In this document: positions 14,618-23,031 of the stretch, one piece after another
Position numbering within the stretch: position 1 is the first letter of the stretch
Layout: every line of letters begins with the position of its first letter
Assembly: GCF_009765275.1 (NCBI RefSeq)
Contig: NZ_VOPH01000003.1
Coordinates: forward strand, 62,001 to 126,000
Source of the DNA: Chachezhania sediminis
GTDB lineage: Bacteria > Pseudomonadota > Alphaproteobacteria > Rhodobacterales > Rhodobacteraceae
Length of the DNA stretch: 64,000 nucleotides
Reading direction: 5' to 3'
Program-made: the position numbers and the translations under genes
The notes under the pieces: generated by a model
Seen by the model: only the letters and a program-made list of their open reading frames with translations
Database searches by the model: none
What the model was told of the DNA's origin: nothing

Positions 14618-16694
14618 AATCTTCCTCACCGGTACCGTGGGCTTCTCGTTCTGGGACGAGGACAGCTTCACGGCGCGCTCGGTGCGCGAACAGCTCGAAG
14701 GTCTGACGGGTCCCCTGACGGTGCGGCTCAATTCCGGCGGCGGCATCGCGACCGAGGGGCAGGCCATCTACACCGTGCTCAAGAACTATGACGGCGAGGT
14801 CACCGTGGTGATCGACGGGATCGCGGCGTCGGCGGCCTCGCTGGTGGCCATGGCGGGCGACCGGATCGTGATGCCGGTGGGTGCGCTGATGATGATCCAC
14901 GATCCGGCGCTCTGCTGGACCGTGGGCCGGGGGACCGAACAGGATCACCTGGACGCGGCCAAGGGCCTGGGGGTCTGCGCCAATGCCTATGCGGCCGTCT
15001 ATGCCGCCCGGTCCGGGATGAGCCTGGACGCGGCGCGCGAGATCATGCGGGCGGAGACCTATTACGACGGCCCGGCGGCGGTCGAGGCGGGTTTTGCCAC
15101 GGATACCGACGACGGCGCGGAAGCGGCGGCCGCCGCGCTCTTCGACTACCGGCTTTATGCCAAGGCCCCGGCCGCTCTTCGCGCGACCAGCACGGGCCTT
15201 GCTTCGGGATATTCCCGGAACGCCCTTGTGGCCCTGATGTCCGGGGCGACGACCAAGCAACCTCAGAAAGGGATTTCCATGCCCAAGACCATCCAGATGC
15301 AGGCGGAAGAGGAGCAGGAGATCCTCGACGCCGAAGCTGAAGCCGAAACCGAAACCGATCCGGAGATGGAGGACGACGCGACCTCCGAAGATCCGGAAGA
15401 GGCGGCGGGCGAAGACGATCTCGGGGAAGAGGATCCCGAGGACGCGCCCGAGGCCGAGGCCTCCGACGACAACCCGCATGCAGGCGCCATCCTGCGCTTC
15501 GCGGCCTCGCGGCGCATCGGCACCGATATCGCGATGGACTGGATCGGCCGCGGGCTGACCGCGGCCCAGGCCATCGCCGAGTTCAAATCCAAGCACGGGA
15601 ATGACACCATGACCAAAGCGCGCCCCGGCATGACCCGGGCACAGATCCAGCGTGACGAGCGCGACACCCGCCGCCTGGGCATGTCCCAGGCGCTGACCGC
15701 CCAGATCACCGGCAGCGATCCGGTCTCGGGCGCGGCGCGGCCCTTCATGGACATGTCGATCGTGGAGATTGCCGCGGCGTCCATCGACCACCGGGGCCGG
15801 ATCCGGTCCACGGGCGACAAGCTGAACGTCTTCACGGCCGCGTCGCATGCCACCAGCGACTTCCCGGCGATCTTCCAGAACGCGCTGAACAAGGTGCTGC
15901 TGGAACGCTATTCCGCGTTCCAGCCGACCTATCGCACGGTGGCGAAGAAGAAGAACTTCCGCGACTTCCGGCCGATGCCGCTGGTCCGGGCGGGCGACTT
16001 CCCGACGCTGCTGCCGGTGGGCGAGGGTGGCGAGATCAAGTGGGGCACTTTCGGTGAGAGCGGCGAGACCGCGCTGATCGTGCCCTATGCCCGGGGCCTG
16101 ACGGTGTCGCGGCAGATGATGATCAACGACGATCTCGGCGCGATCAACGACCTGCTGTCGAGCTATGGCGAGACGGTCGCCTTCTTCGAGGAGAAGACCT
16201 TCTATGCCGGCGCTCTCACAGCGAAGCTGGCGGACGATGTGGACCTGTTCCACGCGGATCACGGCAATCTGGCCGGCGCGGGCACCGCGATCACGACGGC
16301 CGCGCTGTCGGCCGGGCGGACCGCCATGCGCCAGCAGAAATCCATCGACGGGCTGTCGCTGAACCTGGCGCCGACCACGCTGCTGGTCGGGCCGGCAAAG
16401 GAAACCGAGGCGGAAATGATCGTGGCGCAGATCACGCCCACGGATGCCACAGCGGTGAACCCGTTCTCGGGGCGCCTGCGCCCGGTGGTGACCACCGAGA
16501 TCACCGGCAACGCCTGGTATCTCCTGTCCGACCGGGCGCCCTGCTGGGTCTACGGCTTCCTCGACGGGGCCGAGGCACCGCGGGTGCGGACCGAGGAGCC
16601 CTTCGGTGCGCAGGGCTTTGCCATGACCGTCGAGCACGATTTCGGCTTCGGGGCCTGCGACTTCCGGGGCGGCTACAAGAACGCCGGCGCCTGA
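14610..16694 (+). CDS. ClpP-like prohead protease fused to scaffold and major capsid protein
   Basis: This 694-residue polyprotein has a ClpP-type (S14) protease at residues 1-180, with candidate nucleophile Ser74 in GIAAS and His97 in MMIHDP. A very acidic segment follows (about residues 228-290), which looks like a scaffold, then a major capsid protein of about 340 residues (SIVEIAAASIDHRGRIR onward). Protease and capsid are separate genes in lambda but fused here. An internal ATG at 15279 (residue 224), behind AGAAAGGGA, could also give a scaffold-capsid product without protease, as lambda Nu3 is nested in gene C. A terminator follows. Confidence 0.92.
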   Translation: MNEIFLTGTVGFSFWDEDSFTARSVREQLEGLTGPLTVRLNSGGGIATEGQAIYTVLKNYDGEVTVVIDGIAASAASLVAMAGDRIVMPVGALMMIHDPALCWTVGRGTEQDHLDAAKGLGVCANAYAAVYAARSGMSLDAAREIMRAETYYDGPAAVEAGFATDTDDGAEAAAAALFDYRLYAKAPAALRATSTGLASGYSRNALVALMSGATTKQPQKGISMPKTIQMQAEEEQEILDAEAEAETETDPEMEDDATSEDPEEAAGEDDLGEEDPEDAPEAEASDDNPHAGAILRFAASRRIGTDIAMDWIGRGLTAAQAIAEFKSKHGNDTMTKARPGMTRAQIQRDERDTRRLGMSQALTAQITGSDPVSGAARPFMDMSIVEIAAASIDHRGRIRSTGDKLNVFTAASHATSDFPAIFQNALNKVLLERYSAFQPTYRTVAKKKNFRDFRPMPLVRAGDFPTLLPVGEGGEIKWGTFGESGETALIVPYARGLTVSRQMMINDDLGAINDLLSSYGETVAFFEEKTFYAGALTAKLADDVDLFHADHGNLAGAGTAITTAALSAGRTAMRQQKSIDGLSLNLAPTTLLVGPAKETEAEMIVAQITPTDATAVNPFSGRLRPVVTTEITGNAWYLLSDRAPCWVYGFLDGAEAPRVRTEEPFGAQGFAMTVEHDFGFGACDFRGGYKNAGA

Positions 16695-16717
16695 CCGCCT
16701 GCTGACCTGAACCCATG

Positions 16718-16745
16718 ACGAGGGCGCCATGACGGCGCCCTTCGT
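16718..16745 (+). terminator. Terminator-like hairpin after the capsid gene
   Basis: ACGAGGGCGCC (16718-16728) pairs with GGCGCCCTTCGT (16734-16745) with one bulge, followed by CGTTT. It may reduce read-through from the highly expressed capsid gene into the tail genes. Confidence 0.55.
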
Positions 16746-16778
16746 CGTTTATGGCCTTCCATTCGAAAGGGTACTTGC

Positions 16779-17135
16779 ATGAAGACCTTCATCCAGCGGG
16801 GCGATACCGTCTCGCTCACCGCCGCGGCGGCCGTTTCCGGCGGCGGCTTCATCGTCAAGGGCACGCTCTGCGGCCTCGCGGTCCATGACGCGGCCATCGG
16901 CGAGGCCGTCGAGGTCAGCCTGACCGGCGTTCACGATGTTCCGAAAGTCTCGGCCCAGGCCTGGACCGAGGGTGCGGCCGTCTATGTCGATCCGGTGGCG
17001 CTCGTGGCCACGACGACGGCCGCCGAAGGCAACATCTTCGTCGGCGTGGCGGTGGCCGCTGCGGCGAACCCGAGTTCGACCGGCATGCTGCGTCTCAACG
17101 GTGCTGCGCCCGCAGCGGCTGTTCCGGCACCCTGA
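16779..17135 (+). CDS. Head decoration protein (DUF2190)
   Basis: This 118-residue Ala/Val-rich beta protein fits the DUF2190 family of capsid cement proteins: an N-terminal MKTFIQRGDTVSLTA, then GGGFIVKGTLCGLAV, VSLTGVHDVPK and IFVGVAVAAA. It would trimerise on the expanded capsid, the role of lambda gpD. It directly follows the capsid gene, as in lambda, where D is adjacent to E. ATG 16779 follows GAAAGGG. Confidence 0.85.
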   Translation: MKTFIQRGDTVSLTAAAAVSGGGFIVKGTLCGLAVHDAAIGEAVEVSLTGVHDVPKVSAQAWTEGAAVYVDPVALVATTTAAEGNIFVGVAVAAAANPSSTGMLRLNGAAPAAAVPAP

Positions 17136-17137
17136 CG

Positions 17138-17461
17138 GTGACCTCGCTCTTTGACGGCATGGCGGGCCTGCTGACCGAGACTTTCGGCGGGCCCGTCACC
17201 TACACGCCCGCGGGCGGCGCCCCCCGCGTCATCGCTTCGGTCTTCCGGCGGACGCCGGTCGAGGCGACCGATCCGGAAGGGCATGCCGTGCTGGTCACGA
17301 CGCCCACCTGGACCGTGCCGCGAGCGCTGGTGCCCGAGGTGAAGCGCGGGGACCGGATCGTGCCCGGTGACGGGCTGACCTACGAGATCCGGAACGTCTG
17401 GCCCTCGGGGTCGCCTGCGGCGGATGCGCGGGTGATCTGCGAGCTCTTCGAGGTCGACTGA
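17138..17461 (+). CDS. Head-tail joining protein (gpFII-like)
   Basis: This 107-residue beta-rich protein starts at GTG 17138, two bases after the previous stop. The position between decoration protein and tail terminator matches lambda FII. Segments such as VKRGDRIVPGDGLTYEIRNV fit phage head-tail attachment proteins. It should close the neck and accept the tail. Confidence 0.7.
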   Translation: MTSLFDGMAGLLTETFGGPVTYTPAGGAPRVIASVFRRTPVEATDPEGHAVLVTTPTWTVPRALVPEVKRGDRIVPGDGLTYEIRNVWPSGSPAADARVICELFEVD

Positions 17462-17465
17462 TCCC

Positions 17466-17876
17466 ATGCATTACCGTTCGCAGTTCCGCGCCGATGTCCG
17501 GGCCGCGCTGGCAGCCGATCCGCTTCTGGCGGGCATCACCTTCCTGTCGGCCTGGGCGGAAAACATCGACCCCGACACGCTGCCGGTGATCGGCGTGGTG
17601 ACGCCCAGCGAACGCTCGCGGGTGGAAACGCACCGATCGGTCGAGAAGGGCACGCTCCTGCAAGTCGTGCTCAAGCGGCGGGGCGACGAGGATATCGAGG
17701 ACCACCTCGACGATGACACGGCGGTGATCGAGGCCACGGTCATCGCGGCCCTGCAGACGCGCGAGGCGCAATGCGTCCTCGAAGAGACCACCACCGTGGT
17801 GGACGGATCCGGCGCCCGCCGGATCGGCACTGCAACCCTGAGCTTCCGCGTGACCATCTGGCGCACGGGACCCTGA
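17466..17876 (+). CDS. Tail terminator (gpU-like minor tail protein)
   Basis: This 136-residue protein lies between the head-tail joining and tail tube genes, as lambda U does. It begins with a helix (RADVRAALAADPLLAG), has alternating strands and helices, and ends in TATLSFRVTIWRTGP. The assignment combines position, size and overall fold pattern; no single diagnostic motif is visible. It should cap the tail tube at its final length. Confidence 0.7.
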   Translation: MHYRSQFRADVRAALAADPLLAGITFLSAWAENIDPDTLPVIGVVTPSERSRVETHRSVEKGTLLQVVLKRRGDEDIEDHLDDDTAVIEATVIAALQTREAQCVLEETTTVVDGSGARRIGTATLSFRVTIWRTGP

Positions 17877-17898
17877 CCCTTCAAACGGAGTAGAGACG

Positions 17899-18342
17899 AT
17901 GAGTGCAACCGGCGTAACCATCGGGTACGGCGCAACGATCCGTATCGGTCGCGGCGCAGTTCCGGCCTGGACCCCACTGGTCGGGGTCGGGGACTTCGAC
18001 TTCCCGGCGGGCGAGAACGACGAGGTCGAGGTCACCTCGCACACCTCGCCCAACCGGACCAAGGAATACGTGGCCGGGATGATCGACAACGGCACGATCT
18101 CGGTGCCGCTCGACTATGTGCCGGAGAGCGACCAGGACATCCTGCTGCGCGTCCTGCGCCAGACCGGCGAACTCGTCCAGGTCGAGGTCACGGCCGCCGG
18201 TGGCGATCCCGAGATCTATGCCGGCTTCGTGCGGTCCTACGGGCGGACCGCGCCGGTGCAGGGCAAGTCTGCCGCAACCCTGGTCCTGCGGATCAACGGC
18301 ATCGTCTCGGGCGAAGCCGTCGATCCTGTCGCGGGGGCCTGA
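17899..18342 (+). CDS. Major tail tube protein (gpV-like)
   Basis: This 147-residue beta-rich protein is the expected size for a siphovirus tail tube subunit. Typical segments are VGVGDFDFPAGENDEVEVTSHTS and NRTKEYVAGMIDNGTISVPLDYVP. It follows the gpU-like gene and precedes the tail chaperones. The start at ATG 17899 follows ACGGAG. Lambda gpV has an extra C-terminal Ig-like domain that is absent here. Confidence 0.87.
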   Translation: MSATGVTIGYGATIRIGRGAVPAWTPLVGVGDFDFPAGENDEVEVTSHTSPNRTKEYVAGMIDNGTISVPLDYVPESDQDILLRVLRQTGELVQVEVTAAGGDPEIYAGFVRSYGRTAPVQGKSAATLVLRINGIVSGEAVDPVAGA

Positions 18343-18344
18343 TC

Positions 18345-18698
18345 ATGATGAAATTCCGAGGCGAGACCCGCTTCACCGCGCTCGGCCAGGACTGGGTGCT
18401 CCTGTTCGACTTCAACGCCCTGGCGCTCTTCGAAGAGGAACGCGGCGTCCCGGCCCTCGACGTGATCGCAGGTCTTGAGGATGAGAAGACCCCGCCGCGC
18501 ATCACCGACCTGCGGCTCCTGCTCTGGACGGGCCTCAAGCGTCACCAGCCGGAGGTCACGCTGGAACAGGCCGGCGACATCATGAGCGCGGCGCCCGAGG
18601 CGCTCCTCCAGGGGATCAACGCCGCGCTGCCGCCCGCGCCCGGACAGGGGCCCGGGAAGGGCCCCGGCAAGGGGAAGGGCCGCGCGCGGGGAAAGTAG
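18345..18698 (+). CDS. Tail assembly chaperone G
   Basis: This 117-residue protein lies between tail tube and tape measure. It begins MMKFRGETRF and has an LFDFNALALFEEERG helix as in lambda-type and GTA tail chaperones. The end is a Gly/Pro/Lys-rich tail (PGQGPGKGPGKGKG). It probably wraps the tape measure protein during tail assembly. A slippery heptamer lies immediately before its UAG stop. Confidence 0.85.
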   Translation: MMKFRGETRFTALGQDWVLLFDFNALALFEEERGVPALDVIAGLEDEKTPPRITDLRLLLWTGLKRHQPEVTLEQAGDIMSAAPEALLQGINAALPPAPGQGPGKGPGKGKGRARGK

Positions 18699-19036
18699 AC
18701 GGCGCCCTCCAGGCGCGCATCCTGTCCGAGCTGCTGCTGCGCTTCCTGGAGGCGGGGTACACCTACGCGCTCTTTCTTGACCTGACCCCGGCGCTCTTCG
18801 TGATCCACATGGATGCGGCGGTGGCCCGGGCCAAGCACGAGCGGCGCGGGCAGCGCGAACTGGCCTGGCTCACGGCGAAACTGCAGCGGGCGCAGAAAAT
18901 CCCCGAGCTGGTCGAGATCCTCGACCCCGACGACGAGCGCGACCCGGAAGAGGTCGCGGCGGAACGCAGGGCGCAGCAGCGCGCCTTCAGCGCAGAGCTT
19001 CCCAGAAGGACCTGGAGCGAATGGCAACAACGATGA
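18345..19036 (+). CDS. G-T fusion tail chaperone made by programmed -1 frameshift
   Basis: The frame after the G stop stays open in the -1 frame from 18695 to 19036. It has no good start codon of its own near its beginning and encodes a helical domain (LQARILSELLLRFLEAGY, then EVAAERRAQQRAF). Slipping at GGGAAAG would join G to this T domain, giving about 230 residues. The tape measure gene begins 16 bases before the T stop. This is the conserved lambda G/GT arrangement. Confidence 0.85.
18689..18695 (+). promoter_or_regulatory. -1 ribosomal frameshift site GGGAAAG
   Basis: In the G frame the bases read G GGA AAG followed by the UAG stop. This fits the X-XXY-YYZ rule and is the same heptamer lambda uses between G and T. 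Confidence 0.88.
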
Positions 19037-21297
19037 TGGGGCGCATGCAGGCCGTTCTGGGCCTCGACACGCGCAACTTCGAGCGGGGGCTCGACCGGGC
19101 CAGCGGCCAGACGCGCGGCTTCTCCCGCGAGGTTGCGGCCATGGCCCGGCGGGTCGGAACGGCGTTGGCGGCCGGTGTCGCGGCGATCGGGGGGATCACG
19201 GTTGCGACCGTGAATGCGGCGACCGAGATCTCCCGGCTGTCGCAGGTCGCCAATGCCACGCCGGAAACCTTCCAGCGCTGGAGTGCCGCGGCCTCGAGTG
19301 TCGGGATCGAACAGGACAAGCTCGCGGATATCCTGAAGGACGTGAACGACCGGGTGGGGGACTTTCTCAGCACCGGCGGCGGGCCGATGGCGGACTTCTT
19401 CGAGAACATCGCGCCCAAGGTCGGGGTGACGGCAGACCAGTTCCGGCGGCTCTCGGGCCCGGAGGCGCTGCAGCTCTATGTCGACAGCCTGCAGAAGGCG
19501 GGCGTGAACCAGCAGCAGATGACCTTCTACCTGGAGGCCATGGCCTCGGACACCACGGCGCTGATCCCGCTTCTGAAGGATGGCGGGGCGGAGATGCAGC
19601 GGCTGGGCGATTCCGCGGAAGCCGTGGGGGCCGTCCTCGATGGGCGCGCGATCGCGGCCATGCGTGACACCAAAAAGGCCATGTCACAGATCGGCGTGGC
19701 CATGACCGGTGTCCGCAACCAGATCGCGGTGGCGGCGTTGCCGTCGCTCCAGGCCGTCGCGGACCTCCTGGTGCAGCTCACCGGGCAGGGCGGCGCGCTG
19801 TCCAGCATGATCACCGTGATCATGGGCAACCTCGACCGTCTCGCGGCCTATGCCGCCACGGCGGCGGTGGGCTTCGGCAGCTACCTTGCGGGGGCCTTCG
19901 TCGCGACGCAGATCGGGGCGGTGGGGCTTGCCGGCGCCCTGGGGCTCGTGCGGACGGCGCTGATCCGGATCGGGATCGGGGCGGTGGTGGTTCTGGCCGG
20001 CGAGCTCGTGCTCTGGCTCTCGCGGCTGGTCCAGTCGGCCGGCAGCGTCGGCGCGGCGATGGTGCTCCTGAAGGACCTGGCCTCCGAGGTCTGGGGCAGG
20101 ATGAAGATCGGGGCCGAGGCGGCCGTGTCCTCGATCCGGGCGGTGCTGCTGGATCTCAAGGCCGTGGGGCTCGATGTCTTTGCGGCCTTGATCGACGGCG
20201 GGGTGACCTTCGCCAATCGCTATGTCGGGGTCTATCGCGGGGCCTTCAACGCGATCAAGGAACTGTGGTCGGCGCTGCCCGCGGTCATCGGCGACCTCGC
20301 CTACAAGGCGGCGAACATGATGGTCGAGGCGGTGGGCGAGATGCTCAACAGCGTGGTCGACAAGATCAATTCCTTCATCACCAAGGTGAACGACAAGATC
20401 CCGGAGACGCTCAAGGCGCGCTTCGGCACGTTCGGCGTGGTCGGGACTGTCGAGCTCGGCGGCATCGACAACCCCTTTGCCGGGGCCGCGGAAGAGGCCG
20501 CCCGGGCCGCCGGGGAGGCCTTCAAGGACGGCTTCAACACCGACACCTTCAGCGGTCCCGACACGTCGGGGATCGCCCAGTTGGCCGATGACGCGGAGCG
20601 GGCGGCCGACAACGCCCGGCTGGCGTCCTCGACCCTCGGGGCGCTCGCGACCTCTCCGCTCGATGCCTGGCGCCGCCTGCGGGAGACGATCACCGGCAGC
20701 GGCGACGAGATGACCGATGCCCTTGAAGAAACCCGGGCCTCTGTCGACCAGCTCGAATCCTCCTTCGGAACGGCAGGCGGGGCCGCGAAAAAGACCAAGG
20801 AGCAAGTGTCCGAGCTGAAGACGGCGACGGAAGACTGGAAGGGCAGCATGCGGGACGGTCTCAAGGGGCTGGTCCAGGGGACGAAGTCGCTGGGCGATGC
20901 CCTGGGCGGCGTCTTGACGAAACTCTCCGACATGGTGCTCGACAAGAGCTTCGATGTCCTCTGGAACCTCGGCAGCTTCGACGGGATCGCGGGGGGCATC
21001 CTCGCCGCCTTCGGGATCGGATCCAATGCCAACGGCACGGACAACTGGCGCGGTGGCCTGACGCGGTTGAACGAACGGGGCGGCGAGATCGTGGACCTGC
21101 CGTCCGGGTCGCGGGTCTATCCGAACGACCTGTCGAAGAAGATGGTCGAAGGGCGCGACAGCCTCGAAATCGACGCGCGCGTTTACGTGGATCAGGACGG
21201 CAACTGGAAGGCGGCGGTGGCGGACATTGCCGGCGAGGTGTCGGGCCGGCAGATCGCACAGCAGAACTACCGGCTGGGCCGGGCGCAGAAGCTCTGA
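19021..21297 (+). CDS. Tail tape measure protein
   Basis: This 758-residue protein sets tail length. It begins with a helical, polar region typical of tape measures (LDTRNFERGLDRASGQTRGF). Hydrophobic segments occur near residues 44-65 and in the middle (about 270-340), followed by long helical linkers. The start overlaps the end of the G-T frame by 16 bases. Its length would correspond to a tail of about 110 nm by the usual scaling, an inference only. Confidence 0.9.
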   Translation: MATTMMGRMQAVLGLDTRNFERGLDRASGQTRGFSREVAAMARRVGTALAAGVAAIGGITVATVNAATEISRLSQVANATPETFQRWSAAASSVGIEQDKLADILKDVNDRVGDFLSTGGGPMADFFENIAPKVGVTADQFRRLSGPEALQLYVDSLQKAGVNQQQMTFYLEAMASDTTALIPLLKDGGAEMQRLGDSAEAVGAVLDGRAIAAMRDTKKAMSQIGVAMTGVRNQIAVAALPSLQAVADLLVQLTGQGGALSSMITVIMGNLDRLAAYAATAAVGFGSYLAGAFVATQIGAVGLAGALGLVRTALIRIGIGAVVVLAGELVLWLSRLVQSAGSVGAAMVLLKDLASEVWGRMKIGAEAAVSSIRAVLLDLKAVGLDVFAALIDGGVTFANRYVGVYRGAFNAIKELWSALPAVIGDLAYKAANMMVEAVGEMLNSVVDKINSFITKVNDKIPETLKARFGTFGVVGTVELGGIDNPFAGAAEEAARAAGEAFKDGFNTDTFSGPDTSGIAQLADDAERAADNARLASSTLGALATSPLDAWRRLRETITGSGDEMTDALEETRASVDQLESSFGTAGGAAKKTKEQVSELKTATEDWKGSMRDGLKGLVQGTKSLGDALGGVLTKLSDMVLDKSFDVLWNLGSFDGIAGGILAAFGIGSNANGTDNWRGGLTRLNERGGEIVDLPSGSRVYPNDLSKKMVEGRDSLEIDARVYVDQDGNWKAAVADIAGEVSGRQIAQQNYRLGRAQKL

Positions 21298-21299
21298 CG

Positions 21300-22013
21300 A
21301 TGTCGGTTATCCCGCTTCCGTCGCCGCTGGTCTATCGCCCCGTCGAACATTGGCGGCTGCGGACGCTGACCGCGACGCCAGGCCCCGGTCTGGGCGGCCG
21401 CCAGCAGTTCATCTTCCGGGAGACCCGGGTCTGGCGCGGCGTCTACCAGGTGGTCTACGCCTGGGGCAGCAGCGCCACGGAAGGCGCCTACCTCGCGTTC
21501 CTGGACGAGGTGCGGGGCGCGGCCAATACCTTCAGCCTGCCGGTGCCGAACGGGCTCACGCTCACCAGCCTGACGGAGCGGACGGCCTTCCTGCGCGGTC
21601 TTGGCGTGTCGGAGGCGGAGATCGCGGCCGGGCATCTCTTCTATGACGACGGGACCGGGTTCTCCGACGGCACCGGTTTTGCCCTGCCCGAGGCGGAAGA
21701 TCCTGTCATCGCGGCCGACGCGCCGGTGGGCGCCCGGATCGTCCAGCTCTCCGGCACCCTCGGGGCTGTCCTGTCCGTGGGCGCGGGGTTCTCGATCAAC
21801 GCGTTCTATTACCGGGTCTCGGCGAACGACGGTGGCACGGTCACGTTCAACCCGCCCCTGCGCGCAGCGGTGACCGCGGGCGACCCGGTCAATGTCAATG
21901 CGCCCAAGATCCGGGTGCGCTTCGTGGATGACGCCGCGGCCGAAAGTGCGCACGCGTTCGCCTCCTATGGCGCGCCGTTCTATCTCGACGTGATCGAGGC
22001 CTTCGACAGATGA
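21300..22013 (+). CDS. Distal tail protein (DUF2460)
   Basis: This 237-residue protein belongs to the DUF2460 family found at the tail tip of roseobacter siphophages and gene transfer agents. It begins with a beta region around LTATPGPGLGGRQQFIFRE. The end is PKIRVRFVDDAAAESAHAFASYGAPFYLDVIEAFD. It starts two bases after the tape measure stop and overlaps the next gene by four bases. It should form the ring that joins tail tube to tip. Confidence 0.8.
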   Translation: MSVIPLPSPLVYRPVEHWRLRTLTATPGPGLGGRQQFIFRETRVWRGVYQVVYAWGSSATEGAYLAFLDEVRGAANTFSLPVPNGLTLTSLTERTAFLRGLGVSEAEIAAGHLFYDDGTGFSDGTGFALPEAEDPVIAADAPVGARIVQLSGTLGAVLSVGAGFSINAFYYRVSANDGGTVTFNPPLRAAVTAGDPVNVNAPKIRVRFVDDAAAESAHAFASYGAPFYLDVIEAFDR

Positions 22014-22660
22014 GCCTCTACCTGGCGAACCAGCCCGATCCGGCCGCGGTGCAGGCGCAGCTGGAAAACGAGGCCGTGCATGTCTTCCTCCTGCTGGAGA
22101 TGCGCTTCTCGTCCGGCACGGTCTGCCTGTCGAATGCGCTCTTGCCCTTCACGGATACCGACCCCGCGAAAGGGTTCACCTGGCAGGGGTTCGGCAACCT
22201 GGTCGGGGTCTCCGACCTTGAAGGGGGGCCGGAGGATCTGGCGCCGGTCATGCAGTACCAGCTCGGGATCCCCTGGGAGATCCTGGAAGACGACGAGCGG
22301 GGCGTGAACGGCATGGGCCTGATCCCGGGCCTGATCGGGGATCCGGCGGAATACCGGAACCGCGAGGCGATCCTCTACGAGCAGGTGATGAGCGACGATG
22401 TGCTCGACGCGCATGGCCGCCCGACGCCGGTCGGGATCCCGACGGCGCTGCACTTCGGGCTCATGGACACGGTCTCGGCCACCTACACCCCATCGGCTGC
22501 GATCCTGTCGATGTCGGTGGAAGGGCCGCTCGCCCGGAAGGGGGCGCCGGTCTACGGGATGCTGACGGCGCGGGACCAGATCCGGCGCTACCCGGGGGAC
22601 ACCGGGCTGAACTACGTGGCCGAGGTCATGAGCACCAATCCGAAGTGGACGGACTGGTGA
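22010..22660 (+). CDS. Tail tip protein, baseplate-hub-like
   Basis: This 216-residue protein is coupled to its neighbours by ATGA and GTGA overlaps. Segments such as LENEAVHVFLLLEMRF, GFTWQGFGNLVGVSDL and the later RYPGDTGLNYV resemble tail proteins encoded between DUF2460 and the tail fibre in this phage group. It probably belongs to the hub. The exact family is not certain. Confidence 0.65.
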   Translation: MSLYLANQPDPAAVQAQLENEAVHVFLLLEMRFSSGTVCLSNALLPFTDTDPAKGFTWQGFGNLVGVSDLEGGPEDLAPVMQYQLGIPWEILEDDERGVNGMGLIPGLIGDPAEYRNREAILYEQVMSDDVLDAHGRPTPVGIPTALHFGLMDTVSATYTPSAAILSMSVEGPLARKGAPVYGMLTARDQIRRYPGDTGLNYVAEVMSTNPKWTDW

Positions 22661-23031
22661 GCATCGCGGCCGATTACATCGCCCGGACGGCACCGTTGCC
22701 GCTGTTCTATGGGCACACCGATTGCATGCCGTGGGTTGCGAGCCTGTGGCGCGAGGCGACGGGCTTCGATCCGGCGGCAGAGCTGCGCGGGTCCTATGAC
22801 ACGGCCTTCGGCGGCCGCCGCCTGTTGATGGCGGGCGGGGGGCTTCGCGCGGTCGCACGGCGGCAGATGGCAGGTATCCCGATGGGCGGCGATGGCGACG
22901 GGATCTGCAGCGCTGTCGCGCAGGGGCAGACGGTGGCCGGCATCCTGTCCGGTGGCCGGCTGTGGCTGAAGGTGGATCGGGGGGCGATTGCGCCCTCGGA
23001 GTTCAAGATTCTCGACAGGTGGTGCTTCTGA
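22657..23031 (+). CDS. DUF6950-type phage tail protein
   Basis: This 124-residue protein starts at GTG 22657, overlapping the previous stop. It shows the family pattern YGHTDCMPWVASLWREATGFDP, then RGSYDT, a GGG-L segment, and a C-terminal WLKVDRGAI. In tail clusters this gene sits where lambda K or an NlpC/P60 peptidase would be, and Cys and His remain in the first motif (HTDC), but a full peptidase triad is not evident. It overlaps the tail tip gene by one base. Confidence 0.7.
   Translation: MSIAADYIARTAPLPLFYGHTDCMPWVASLWREATGFDPAAELRGSYDTAFGGRRLLMAGGGLRAVARRQMAGIPMGGDGDGICSAVAQGQTVAGILSGGRLWLKVDRGAIAPSEFKILDRWCF

Noticed and set aside
14589-16730. A 713-codon minus-strand frame
   Set aside because: It is antisense to the protease-capsid gene and has no recognisable domain.
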